DNA of 64,000 nt from Umbilicaria muhlenbergii. Lineage: Eukaryota > Ascomycota > Lecanoromycetes > Umbilicariales > Umbilicariaceae. The notes under the pieces were generated by a model. It had not been told where the DNA came from, did no database searches, and saw only the letters and a list, made by a program, of their open reading frames with translations. A program made the position numbers and the translations under genes. Below are positions 11,640 through 23,821 of this stretch, piece by piece; the stretch's first letter is position 1; the number at the start of each line of letters is the position of its first letter. Location: NCBI GenBank assembly GCA_000611775.1, contig KK106981.1, positions 565,592-629,591 of the forward strand, given 5' to 3'.

Positions 11640-12155
11640 TAGGCTGTTATTTGAGTCAGGTCAGGTTAAGTCAATGATTAAAAACTTAATTCACAGATTC
11701 AGCCCCTTCACAGACTCAGTATTCAGTGATCAATCAGGTCAACTCTGAGGTACTCATGTGAACACTGAATTAATCATATACAGTTAAAATTGCTTAATCA
11801 TCATAACAGTAGTAAATTTAATATAAGTAATAATATCACTTTTCTTCTCATGTTATCACAGCTTTGCATTATGTTGTTATTAAAGACAAGTATTATGATA
11901 ATTGAATACTTTTATATATTTATAATTGAATTATTAATCTGCAAAGACTGATATTATATATTGTGAGCACTGTGCAAATATGAAGAAAAATATGATATGC
12001 TAGAAAAGTAATGCTCAAAGGTAATGCTCAAAGGTAATGTTTATCTAGAATTTGTGATAACTGTATATTTTTTTTAGCTTTGCAGACTGTATTTATAATT
12101 GATCTCATAATGCAACCTGATGTTGATCTGCAGACAGCAATACTGGTTGATTGAG
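11640..12155 (+). mobile_element. Truncated terminal fragment of the large hAT element
   Basis: Starts with TAGGCTGT and matches, in inverse orientation, the terminal ~560 bp of the full element (22208 down to about 21690). This includes the motif around GATCTGCAGACAGCAATACTG. It breaks off near 12155 and has no second end. Heavily mutated; no coding potential. The ~60 bp up to 12215 are unassigned. Confidence 0.75.
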
Positions 12156-12214
12156 TTTTTTGCAGATTTCATAGGAAACCAAAAAGCAATCAAGTCACAC
12201 ATATGATATATCAT

Positions 12215-12848
12215 TGTCATAGGCCTCATAAACTACTCAGTTCAGAGACTTAAACCCTTTTTTTCAATTCTCAAAGTCAGCAGTGATTGTGAAAGCACAG
12301 TGAATTCAAGTATATCACAAAGTTGTCACAATCTTCACACCAAAAACGATCAAAAATCACAAAAACAACAACACAACAATCACAACATCTTTTTTCTTGA
12401 TTTGTCATGTAAGAATTAGATTTAAATCTATCTTACACTGCTTTTACAAATCACAAAACATCAAAAACACATTGTTATTCACTGCTTTCTGCCTTTATTA
12501 TTATTCAACACACGTCAAGTCACGGTTCTTGAGAATTTTGATGAGGTGTAAGCACTAAACCTTAAATCAATCACCTTGCAAAATATCATGAAACTTCACT
12601 TTTTCCGCATTTTCCTTCATGCTTTACAATACTAAAGGTCATTCTTTTTAAGTTTGACATAATGAACTGTAAAAAGCTCAGATTAATAAAAAAGCCTGTG
12701 GAGGAAAGCGCTCTTCTGAGTACAAGAAATATAAAGAACTCTCATCAAGTGTTTTATATATAAAGAGTAAAGATCAGTGAGTTTATATCATTTTCTATTT
12801 GAATAAGCTCAGATTAAGTCAGGCTACAGGTGATTTTAAGAGCTTTTA
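12215..12848 (+). mobile_element. LINE copy B, 5'UTR part (upstream of the hAT insertion)
   Basis: Inverse-orientation match to the LINE A 5'UTR (10425 down to about 9800). The hAT element at 12849 interrupts it, and it resumes at 22209. Confidence 0.8.
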
Positions 12849-12994
12849 TAAGTTATCACTGCAGATCAGGGTGACACTGAGTTAAGTCAAGTCAAACTGA
12901 GTTAAGTGACAGTGTCTCAGTGATTTTGAACTCATCTTGACATGTCAAGTCAGAGCAGGTAATAAAGTAAGACACTGAGAGTCTTGCAAAACCT

Positions 12995-14750
12995 GTCAAG
13001 CCTTTATACATGATGTATTCTATTCACACAAGGGTTAAAACTTTACTTTTGCGCATTAGAGTTATCACTTATGCAGGTCAGAGTGATCTCAATTCAAGTT
13101 TCATGTTCTTATTACTACACTAGTATCCTATCCTACAGAAACAATTTAAGCATTATCATTTGATATTACTTCTTTAGTCATCATGCTGCCTTGAAGCAAG
13201 TATGGTCCTTGAATCCTGCATTTCAATGATATACAGTGCAAGATTTTCACCTGAATCAAGAAGCAAGAGATGTTTTGTTAAAATCATATTCTTACTCTGA
13301 ATAGTGACCTGCTTTTCATGAATGATGAGCAAATTGATATCTGCGTGAGGGCATTAACTTTAGCATTACTTTGTATTTCAGACAATTTATTCTCAAAAAA
13401 TGAAATCAACAACATCTCTGTTGACTTCTGCAACATCAGCAGAGCAGTCTTCTGTCAACATATCTCTTTAACATTAATGTTCTGCATGCCTGGCAGATCA
13501 ATCATGATTTCATGTATCAGATGTTGAAATGCAGCTTTCAGAATAAGCAGCTCTTTCATAAGCTGATAATGTTTAATTTCATGAAAAGTCTTCACTGCAA
13601 AAGGGCATTAACTTTTGACATTATTAATTAGTATGAGAAACTTACTTCCTGACTTAACCTTTCACAAAACCTTTGATCACTCTGAGTGAGCAGGTCCTTT
13701 TCCTTGAGGTGCAGATTATGCAATTAATTATCATTGTGCTAAGTCTTTCTGATGCTTCTCTGCAGCTTTATTCTTTAATAATTTGTAGATCTTCACTGAC
13801 TTTCTGACTTGATGAAGCTCATCTTTGAAAGAAGAAGAGACAGCTAACAGATGTTTAACTTCACTCTTAATACATGTCATACTTCAGTTACCTAGTAGGC
13901 ATTAGCTTTCAGCATTACTATGAGTGTTGGCTTGTCTAACTATACTTGTGAAAAGTGATGGAGGCGTATGACTAGCTAGGAGAGGCAAGAGGTGCATTAA
14001 AGAGGTATGTTGAATGTGATGAAAGGTGATGATTGTGACAGGGTGAGTTGAAGGTGACTGAGTGTGTTGAAGATGACAAAGTGTGTTGAAGGTGATAAGT
14101 TCTGAAGGTGACAGAGTGCATTGAAGATGATGAGTTTACTGAAGGCAATGAGGTGCGTTGAAGTTGAGGAGGTATGTCAAAGATGAAGAAGCATATTGAA
14201 AAGGCGTGTAAAATCTGAAGATAGTAGAATATCAGTCATCAAGAATGAATGCAGACATTATTTATGAACATTATCTAACTGACAGATATCTAGGCGGAGG
14301 ACAACATGAAAGATGTGTGTTGAAAATAATGAGGAAAGTATGCAGAGCTTGAAGATCTGAAGAGAAGCAAACCTTTGTCAGCATGAACAAATACTGCAGG
14401 TGTTATCTAGAAGCATTATTTAACTGAAACTTCAATAATGAGGTGTAGAAGGGGGATGCTAAAGTGCATGAAAAGAAGAACATGATCAGCTGCAGATTTC
14501 ACATCTGTAGTCAAGTTGTCAGATCAACATAGCGCTTTCAGCGCATTCACTGTAGAGGTGGGATGTTGTGACATCAATATTTGACTTTCAGCGCATTCAC
14601 TGCAGAGGCGGGATGCTGTGATATCAACACAGGTTTTCAGAAACATGACTGAAATACATAAATACAAACATTCCTTGCGTAACTCACCTCTGCTCATGTT
14701 ATCATCATTTGATTTGCACTTCACCTCATCATTTAGGTAATGTTGTAAGT
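12995..14750. other. hAT internal region without recognised gene; imperfect repeats
   Basis: No protein family is recognisable. 13318-13527 is open by chance in AT-rich DNA. About 13990-14230 is purine-rich with imperfect ~25-bp units (GGTGA.AGAGTGTGTTGAAGA-like). 14535-14634 is a direct duplication of a 50-bp unit starting CTTTCAGCGCATTCACTG; the two halves differ by transitions. Confidence 0.5.
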
Positions 14751-14756
14751 TAATAT

Positions 14757-15418
14757 TAGGTTGTCATTTGAGTCAAGTCAGGCCGGGTCCATGGTCAAAG
14801 ACCTGACCCACGGGTCCGGCCCCTCCACGGACCCGGTATCCAGTGGCCAACCGGGTCGACCCTGAGGTACCCACATAGACACTGAACTAACTCAATCAGG
14901 TTAACTCCCGCGCGCTAAACTTTAATTTTTGAGCCGCGAACTTCAAAAAATAGATAAGGCCGCAAGGTAATGCCCTTATTAAATATGACATTGTGACTTG
15001 ATTTCTTTGCAACTCTATTGAATTGTAGAGCTTAATGCGCCCGTCAATTTGATGCAAAAATCATCAAAAACGGATCACGGCGCATTGCGTTGTGTGGGTT
15101 TGAAGTTCAGGGTGGCGAACATCGTCAATCAATCAACTTGACGAAAGTGTCAACTTTCAAACTCACATAACTTAATGCGCAGCGATCCGTTCTTGATGAT
15201 TTTTGCATAGAATTGACGGGCGCGTTGAGTTCTATAATATATTAAATTATGGAAGGGTTTAGCCCTAATTATTGCGGCTCTCAGTGTCCTAATTACCCTC
15301 AGTGTCTGCCTTCATTACCCGCCCTGACCTGACACGCCAAGGTGAGTTCAAAATCACTGAGACACTGCCACCTGACCCGGCCTGACTCAGTGTCGCCCTG
15401 ACCCGTGGTGACAGCCTA
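14757..15418 (+). mobile_element. hAT-type MITE, copy 2 (662 bp), nested in the large hAT element
   Basis: Same family as 8099-8770, with termini TAGGTTGTCA...TGACAGCCTA. A perfect 8-bp duplication GTTAATAT lies at 14749-14756 and 15419-15426. It shows a few more G-to-A and C-to-T changes than copies 1 and 3, nearly all at CpG or CpC sites. It therefore jumped into the large hAT element after that element had inserted. Confidence 0.9.
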
Positions 15419-15959
15419 GTTAATATCAACATCAGATCCTGTCTAGCAGCGCTCTTAATCACATAAGCCTCAGTATTGAAATTCACAAGTCAAAGAACAA
15501 TTTATCAGCTGTGCATATCAACCTCCTTCAACATTCATCCTCCTTCATCATTTAGCAGCATGTCTCATTTCTTCAGGTACTGCTCACATGTCAATGATAA
15601 TGACAATTATTAACACTTACTGTTTAGCTCACATCACTCCTTCATCAGTACACTTGATCACCCGCTCCCTCACTCTTCTATGTCAGAAGCAAGGTAATGA
15701 TCAAAGGTAATGCTCACATCATAAAAGACAGATCATTAACTTATGCAATAATGATGCAATCAAATCTTTCCCTCACTTCATCATGACTAGTCTACCTACC
15801 ATGCCTCAGTGAGCAGGTTGACGTAAGATAAATGCTGCATCAATCACTTCACAAAAGCACCTCAGCAAATATAGTCAGCATGAAAGCATGATCAGAAAGC
15901 AGCAAAAGCACTATAATGAAACTGACAATCAAGTTATAATTGCACGTGCTAGGAACACA

Positions 15960-16941
15960 GATGAGCAGGCTAAGTTGAAATATTATTGAAAAGTACAAAA
16001 GATAACATCAGGTTGAAATGAAATGAGTCATGATGAACATCAAGCCTTGTTGAAGAATGCCTGAGAAGTTGAGTCTGTGAAATGTTTCAAGAAGAAGTTG
16101 TCAGGTAAGGCTGATAAGTAATGCTCATTTTACAAGTTACTTACACTTATAACAGAATGACTTGAACAAAATCTCATGAGTATCTGAAATGAGATTATCT
16201 TTAAGCATGAAAATGTGAAAGATGAGTTCCTTCAAGTCTTGCTGTGAAAGAGTAGCAAAATTGAGTGAAACCTAGCATGCATCAATGAGGGGAATGATGA
16301 TGATGAAGACATTGATATTAATGATGAAGAGGATGAAGATGACAATGAAGATGATGATGAAGATGATGATGACGCTGACGCTGATGATGAAGAGAAGAAG
16401 GTAAGCAGATATGAGCATTACTTACTGACATTACCTACTGACCAATGAGTATAGATGTCAGAGAAGATTGAAGAGGTAATTCTTAAGTATAATGTTTCAG
16501 TTATGCAGTATCTTGAATGACTGATATATCATGCTGATTATGAGTTGTTGAAGCAAGCCGGCTCTGAGGTAATGCCTGAAGGTAATGCTGATGAGCTTGA
16601 TTTTAACATGAATACAGAACCTGAAAAAGGAGCTTACAAACTTTTAAAAAGATCTTCATTTTCCTGCATACATTGCATGTGACATTAATGAGTTGAAGAA
16701 TGATCTGAAGGCTAAGAACAATGCTCATGCAGCTGAAGAATCAGTGAAGGAGGAAGTGCTGATTGAGAAGAAAATTATCAAGATGTCAAAGGATGATTCA
16801 GTAGCAGATCATGAGCTTTTCATGAAGAACTTATTGACATATAATGAGGAGAACTTTGTGGTGAATGATATTAAAAAGAATGAAAGCTTGAAATTGAAGT
16901 ATGAGAAGACATCTGCATTAAAAAAAGAAGCTGAAGCTTAA
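15960..16941 (+). pseudogene. Second gene of the hAT element, unknown function, acidic and charged
   Basis: A legible but stop-riddled coding region in which TGA codons fall where Trp would make sense. Pieces run from about 15960 (DEQAKLKYY), across a likely intron at about 16105-16152 (GTAAGG...AACAG), to EFLQVLL. A ~25-residue Asp/Glu tract follows at about 16295-16395. A second likely intron (GTAAGC...TGTCAG, about 16401-16461) comes next. The open C-terminal segment ends at 16941 and is Lys/Glu-rich and helix-prone (DINELKNDLKAKNN). I recognise no family. It could be an accessory transposition factor or a captured host gene; transposase and this gene share the strand. Confidence 0.45.
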
Positions 16942-17607
16942 TCTTCTTTTGTTGACTGCACATTTGTATAATAGGTTCAGGTGTTACCTACTGACATTAT
17001 CATTTGCTCACTTTCATTGATGCATAATATCATGCTTTAACATGAAAATTAAAGTTATGAGTCTGTAATGAGAGGGTGTGTTCCTCCTAGCATATGATTA
17101 TTCCTATTAAAGTAAGTAGCATATTGAAATCTTGAATTTCATCTAATCACAGCTGTTTCACAACTCCTTTCATTTTCATGATTTTTAGCATCTTTTTAAT
17201 TACTTGATCTTATAAACTGAAGATGAATGAGCTTAATATCCTCTAACAGATCATCATAAGCCACTGCAAGGTTATTTATAAGATGATCATCATCTTTGTT
17301 GCACAAACAGGCTTTTTCATGCATCATAAATATGATCAAATATTAATACTGCAGGGTTACACGTAACGCGGTGATTATCTTTAATGAGCAAAGAGGTGTT
17401 TTGATGCAAAGTACATGCAATCTGATATCTGTTCAATTACACTGCAGAGTTACACATGCCTCATACACATGTCTTGATCATTACCTTTCAGCATTATCTT
17501 TCAAGAGTAAAGGGGGTTTTCTGTGTAACATATTTATTCAACATCTCTTTTGATATGCATATAAGTGTAGTTATTCTCTATACAACAATATCTCCTTTCT
17601 CAAACCA
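16942..17607. other. hAT internal noncoding region
   Basis: AT-rich, with scattered GGTAATGC/GCATTACC-type motifs (for example near 17482). The short open frames at 17371-17647 show no family resemblance and run into the foldback element. Confidence 0.4.
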
Positions 17608-18727
17608 CATCCGCAACTTGGCAGCTCACTCAAAAATAAGGTTTTAGTTAATAGTACTTTATGCACTCAGAGCACTCTTTGAGCAGTAAATGAGCTCATA
17701 CAAATCTTACACTTTAAATAATTATTATACCTTCATGAATAATAAAAAACTTTTTATTGAAAAGTTTTAGATCTCTTTATTCTGTACACTTTACAAACTA
17801 AAGATTTCTTCATAAGTTTTAATTTGCAATAGTTATGAATTAAAAAACTTTTAACTAATTATAAATATATTAGCATATTAAATAACTATTGCGCTTTTAT
17901 ACTTATGATATAACTTTCAATTTATAAGTTGTAGAGAATAAGCTGTTTAAGAGTTTTCTTATACAAAGTTTCTTTTTATGTGTTGTTGTGGTTGAGTTAT
18001 TCAAAAAGTCATTAAAAGTCAGTTTATTAATGTTGTGATTTTCATCACTGAAAGCTTGAAATCAATGTAACTTTTTAACAACAACAGTTATAAAAAAACT
18101 TTAAGTTATAAAACTGTTAAATAGCTTCTTCTCTACAACTTATAAACTAAAAGTTATATCATAAGTATAAAAGCGCAATAGTTATTCAAAGTATGTGACT
18201 TTTTTTAAAAGATTTCTCGCTATTGAAAACTTGAATTAAATATAACTTAACAACAACAGCAGTTATAAAGAAACTTTTAATTTAACATTAATAAAGAATA
18301 CTATTTTTTATAATTTATGCATTGAAAGTTTCATCATATCTGTTGAGGTGCAAAAGTTATTAAAGTGTGTAAATTTTTAAGTGATAAAAATCTTGAAGTT
18401 CTTTAAATATTCAGAACTCAACACTTATACAGTGCTTTCAGACTCAACAAATCATGATTTTTTATTGCAGAAAAGTGAATTTTAGCAAAAGTTTACTTAT
18501 TATAAATTTTACTGTTATTATAACACTGCGTGTGTACTTGTTTAAACAATTGTTTTAATAATTATTTTCTTATCACAAAATTTTGATGTTCTGCTCAAGA
18601 TTTAAGGTTGAGCTCAAAGCGCTCAAAGGCTGCTAAGAGCGGCTGTTAGCTGAGACATGAGATCAGAAGCTCAGAGCGCTCAAAGTGCTAAAAATTAACT
18701 CAGAGTTAACTTGCTAAATTGCTGATG
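17608..18727. mobile_element. Foldback/MITE-like element, copy 2 (about 1120 bp)
   Basis: Strong match to 1967-2958 over the left half and right end, with CATCCGCAACTTGG at the left and GCTGATG at the right. The middle differs: after the second inverted arm begins (about 18130-18190) it diverges into a ~170-bp segment absent from copy 1. I see no clear target duplication (CTCAAACCA against CACTCATCA). It ends 34 bp before the first ATG of the hAT transposase. Confidence 0.65.
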
Positions 18728-18761
18728 CACTCATCACTGCAATTTCCGCATACACTTCTAT

Positions 18762-21618
18762 CAATATGTCTCAATATGATAGTGACTTTTCTCTCTCAGA
18801 AGCAGAAGAAATTCTCACTCCTCTTTCACAATCACAAACCTCTCAGGAATCTGAGGATGCTCAAATCTTACCTCATGCCCTTTAAAATCTACCACCACTT
18901 ATTGCACTTCAACGCAACACTCTCAAGACACACGTTTTCTGAAAAAGTGACAAGTGATATGTGAAACTCTTTCATGAGTGATGAGAGTCAACCCTACATG
19001 ATCTTCACACTCATGACAAACTGAAAGGCAATTTTAAATGAGGATTCATTACTCAGTCCTTCAACTACTGAAACCTGTTTGAGCAGGTCACAGCCATGTG
19101 AAGTGAAAAGTTAAACTTACAATGCAAGCTTTGTCAAGCTGTCATCAGTCACCTGAATATGAAGAACACTGATTTCAGCATTATGAAGAAGCATTTGCAT
19201 TCAGACTGCTGCAAGATATCATTCAAGTGAAAGCACTCACAATCTACACTGAATGAATTGTTGCAGTCAACAGTAAGTTTGTTTCTTTTTATGTATTACT
19301 TTTCTTATCAGTACTAATGCTGAAAGCTAATGCTCTTATGATATTTCTTAAAAATGAACAGTATGCAACCTTGACATTCTGATATACATGAAGGAGGCCT
19401 TCAAACAGTAAATCATTAATGCACTCATATCTATGAACGCCTTCTTTTGATTCATTGAGAATAAGCAGCTTCATATCACTCTTATGATGTTTCAAGATGA
19501 CATTCAGATACCTTGCTGCAATAAAATCTGAAACCTTGTCACAGATCAATATCAAAAAGTGATGCTCACTGTACAAGAGAGTCTTGCTCAGATAAACAGT
19601 AAAGTGTCATTAACTTTGAATTGTTAATCTCACAATCACTTATCCTTCTTGACGGTTACTGCCTATTACATTGATAATAACTGAAACTACAATGAGGCCT
19701 TATTGGGATTTGAGCATGTAAATGAGTCACATATTAAAGTCACTCTGACAGGTCACGTTCTTAATGTTTTAAAGATCTTCAAAATCAAGAATAAGCTCTT
19801 CACTATCACTATAGATAACACCTTTAATAACATCATTATGCACACACATCTAAAGTCAGTCTTGAGTGGTGATCATGATATTCAATGAGACAATGCTGAA
19901 GCAACAATATCATGCATGACACATGTCTTAACTCTTGCTGTCAAGGCTCTACTGAGGTCACTTGATGTGAACGTCAGAAATGATCATCATGTGAAGATAT
20001 GAGATGCAGACAAGTTGACAAAGATTCAAGAGAAAGTATCTTTGACTAACATCATGCAAAAAGCAAGTGAAATGATAATGCTCATTGATAATGCCTGAAT
20101 GTTAACAACATGTGACAGATTCAGTATCTTTCAATTATAATCAACTCTTCCTCACAGAGATTTGAATGATTTGCAGATATTCAACAGCAAGTTTATGCAG
20201 ACAGCTTAAATTAAAAACCTCTTTAAATGATTCAAGATGTTAAGACATGATGAAATTTCACATATGACATGCTTCTTTAAACTTATGTTCTACAAGAAGC
20301 CCTGCGCAACTTTGTTTTTAATGAACAAGATAAAAAGCTCTGAGTTCTTGTAATCATCAATTCAAAATGAGAACAGGTTCATTACCTTTTGACATTATTA
20401 AAGTCATTTAAAGACTGAACTGCAGCACTTTTGAAAACTACTGAAGTTACAATACATAAGACCTGATACGTGTACAATCAACTCATCAGTCACATTGCAG
20501 ATCACTGTCACTGAGTGCAGCTGAAAATCACTCTCTGAAAGCATGAACTGATCACTGCCCTGAAAGCCTGCCAGGATAAGTTGAGGAATTATTATGAAGA
20601 TTCACAGACAAGTCAATGATGAATTTATAACCTTGCAACTGTTTTAGACCTGTCATGTAAGATGATCAAGTATAAAATAACTTCAATGCATATATCTGCT
20701 TGATCATAGTTAATGCATCATAGGGGAAGGAAGTAACAAAATCTTAAGAAATTGAGTAAAATCAACAATTTCAAGACTACTATGATCTACATTACTTGAA
20801 ATATGAGAGTCTGACTATGAACTCAACTACTGCTGCAGCTCAATCACAGAATATGAATCTTAATGCATTAATCAGACAGATGAAGCTGAAGGATCAATGA
20901 TGAACAGATACTTAAAATGATATCTTTAAATATCTTTTCATGTCAGTCAATTATGTCAATGATTCACTAAAGGTAATGCTCAAAGGTAATGCTGATATGA
21001 GGCTTGAGTTAATTACATCACTAGGTGTGAAGTGTTAACTACAGTGACCTCAAAGGTCTCTCTCAGATGACAAGAGATGTTCTTGCTGTATGTGCCTCTG
21101 AAGTAGGTGTGAAATGCATCTTCAATATGATTAAAGACATCTGCAATTGACGGCATGAACATTTGAGCGCTGAGACTATACATATGCTCTGTTTAATTAA
21201 GTATTATGAGTGAAACACCTTGTTGAATGACCTCATTGATGATGATGACAATGATGAGGAAGTCAGCACCTCTGAAATCTAAGCTTGAAAAGCCTCTATT
21301 CTGAATGAGTTAATTATAACAGATAATGAGGAGACTTATGAGTTCATGAAGACATCTCAATGAAGGAAGCTTACCTCTGTCAAGTGCAAAGCAGTGACAA
21401 TGAACAGTGATAATCATGATGAGTTCAACATGAATGATTCAGATGATATGAGAGTAGATGAACTTGCTGATATGCATCAGATGAGGGTGAAAACAAGGCA
21501 GAGTGATGACTCAGACGCCTTTATTATGATTGAAGATGTATTGAAGGGCAGAGGGCAAGATGATTTTAACATGTCTTTGTTATCTGATGACCTGATGACC
21601 TCCCTCACTTCAGCATGA
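18762..21618 (+). pseudogene. hAT transposase relic (BED finger, DDE core, hATC dimerisation domain)
   Basis: The frame opens with MSQYDSDFSLSEAEEIL at 18762. A BED-type zinc finger follows at about 19100-19215 (LQCKLC...KKHLHSDC). A probable intron starts at 19271 (GTAAGT...TTATCAG). The catalytic core is open at 19703-19888, with FEHVNESHIKVTLTGHV and DNTFNN (family usual: DNASNN), then ISCMTHVLTLAVKALL. The C-terminal hATC domain is legible at about 21060-21240 (DVLAVCASEVGVKCIFN...YEWNTLLNDL). An acidic tail ends with the stop at 21618. Many TGA codons stand at Trp positions (family knowledge), consistent with G-to-A mutation. It would have cut and pasted this element and the MITEs; now inactive. 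Confidence 0.85.
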
Positions 21619-22208
21619 AGGAGTGAAGCTCAGAGAAGATCAACTACAGTCAGTTAAGGCAAGCAATCTATGAATTCAACATATGAGTGATGCATCATTA
21701 TCAGCATCAGTCAATCAGTATTGCTGTCTGCAGATCAACACTGAGTTGTGTTATGAGATCAGCTACAGATACAGTCTGCAAAGTTAAAAAGAATATATAA
21801 TCATCACAAATTCTAAATAAACATTACCTTTGAGCATTACTTTTTTAGCATATCATGTTTTTCTTCATGTTTGCACAGTGCTCACAATGTATAATATCAG
21901 TCTTTGCGGATTAGTAATTCAATTAAAAATATGTAAGAGTATTCAATTATCACAATACCTGCCTTCAATAACAACACAATGCAAAGCTGTGATAACATGA
22001 GAAGAAAAGTGACATTATTACTTATATTAAACTTACTACTGTTATGATGACTAAGCAATTTTAACTGTATATGGTTAGTTCAGTGTTCACATGAGTACCT
22101 CAGGGTCGACCTGGTTGACCACTGAATATCAGGTCCGTGGAGGAGTTGAACTCATGAGTCAGGTTCTTGATCATCAATCTGACCTGACCTGACTCAAATG
22201 ACAGCCTA

Positions 22209-23033
22209 GGCTTTTATAAGACTTAAATTTTTAAGAATCATAAGGACTACTTATTCTGAGTATCAGGGATAAAAAATAAGGCCTTTAGACTCTTGATTGT
22301 GCTTGAGTTTATAAAGGAAAGGATATTAAACTTGAGGTAAATTCAGAATATCATCAGGATCAGAACATCAAGAAAACATCAAAAAACATTATAATGAATA
22401 TAACATCAGACATGAAGTCTGAAAACAGTAATCAGTGCACTACACTTACATCTACATCAGCGGCATTCATAACAAAGGAAAACTACTTTGTTATGAATAA
22501 TAATCAAAACAGCCCGTTCACCTTCTCGCAAACACACAGGCAAATCAAAAAAGTCACATTGCAAGATAAAAAATGCAAAAACACCACTTCCTCACAAGAA
22601 AGCCAACCGGCGAAGGTGTGAATTCAAAGTTCAGAGGAAAACTGTGAAAATTCACAAAACAGTAAACAGAGTAAAAGTGGAAAAACACTGAATTTGAGAC
22701 ACAAAATGATAAAATCAATGTATTTAGCAGCAAATTCTGCGCTGCTAGACCTAGTCAATACATCACACCCGTCGCAAAAATTTGATCTAAATCAGGCAAT
22801 TTTCCACCTCGCAAAGTCACAAAACCCACAAAATGTGAAAAGTTCACAATTGGCAAATTTGAACACAAACGTGCAAAATCATCACTTGCAGAGTCAAATT
22901 CAGGCCATAAATTTCAAAATGAATTTACTACTGTGCAAAACAGACAGTGTGAATGCAAGTGTAAAAACAGCTGCAGAAAACACGGGGAAAATGCAAAAAG
23001 TTGCAAATGCAGCATTTGCACAAAACAGTCAAT
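22209..23033 (+). mobile_element. LINE copy B, end of 5'UTR and start of ORF1
   Basis: Continues the LINE interrupted by the hAT element. ORF1 starts at 22394 (MNITSDMKSENSNQ, as in LINE A) and is open to 22620. A TGA follows; the frame then resumes at 22694 with the same protein as in copy A. It is cut at 23033 by the tail of another LINE in opposite orientation. Confidence 0.8.
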
Positions 23034-23591
23034 TTTTTTTATTTCTTCATTAAGTGTATGCAGTCTAAGACTATGACACTGTGTAGTCTACATATGTGAG
23101 GTATTTATTACCTCAAGTCAACTTGTTTTATCAATTTCTTTTGCGACTGTTATTGATGTCAGAATTGCATATTTTTAAATATTTCTTTTAATATCTTCTC
23201 ACTCTACTTCCTGATTTCCGTCCTCAACCCCCCCTAAAAGCCACTTCCGTGTAGCTATTTTTGTGTGTTTTAAAAATATTAAAGTATTTTTAATCCCTTC
23301 CTTTGTACAAAGTAATGACTGTAATGTTAGTTGTATGAATCTTGCTTTTTACATTTCCTGTTTCAGCTCCTGCTGCTCTTGTCTATACTGCCTGCAATTT
23401 AACAGTAAATGCTCTGATGACTGTTTTACCTTACACTGAAAACATTGATTGTTTTCATATGTAGGTAATCTGCAAAGATATGATTTAAAATAGTCATGTC
23501 CTAGTTTTAATTGTGTAAATGTTGTAAAGGTTAACCTTTCACATTTGTATAATTCTTTTGACTTTATAACTAGGTCAGGCCTTGTAGCATC
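23034..23591 (-). mobile_element. 5'-truncated LINE 3' end (minus) inserted in LINE B ORF1
   Basis: Begins with the T-run of the reversed A-tail directly in ORF1 of LINE B. It matches 3121-3675. It ends near 23591, where a foldback copy starts (CATCAGTAATTTAAC). Confidence 0.8.
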
Positions 23592-23821
23592 ATCAGTAAT
23601 TTAACAAGTTAACTCTGAGTTAGTTTTTAGCACTTTGAGCGCTCTGAGCTTCTGATCTCATGTCTCAGTTAACAGCCGCTCTTAGCACCCTCTGAGTTCT
23701 TTGAGCTCAACCTTAAATCTTGAGCAGAACATCAAAATTTTGTGATAAAAAAACAATTATTAAAACAATTGTTTAAACAAGTACACACACAGTGTTATAA
23801 TAACAGTAAAACTTATAATAA
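23592..23821 (-). mobile_element. Foldback element, copy 3, running into an assembly gap
   Basis: Reverse complement of the right ~230 bp of the foldback family (equivalent to about 2725-2958). The remainder is hidden in the N run. The terminal CATCAGTAATTTAACAAG matches the right terminal repeat. Confidence 0.7.

Larger units (their letters stand above)
12849..22208 (+). mobile_element. Complete but mutated 9.36-kb hAT transposon
   Basis: Ends are TAAGTTATCA at 12849 (mutated TAGGCTGTCA) and TGACAGCCTA ending at 22208. The 8-bp target duplications are AGCTTTTA (12841-12848) and GGCTTTTA (22209-22216), differing by one transition. It interrupts LINE copy B. From left to right it holds a terminal region, repeat-rich noncoding DNA, a nested MITE (14757-15418), a relic of a second gene with an acidic tract (about 15960-16941), a nested foldback element (17608-18727) and the transposase relic (18762-21618). 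A short motif, GGTAATGC or its complement, recurs through it. It is probably the autonomous relative of the MITEs. Confidence 0.88.

Noticed and set aside
22-22216. Satellite or centromere
   Set aside because: AT-rich and repeat-dense, but all long repeats can be assigned to LINE, hAT, gypsy or foldback elements; no higher-order tandem array.
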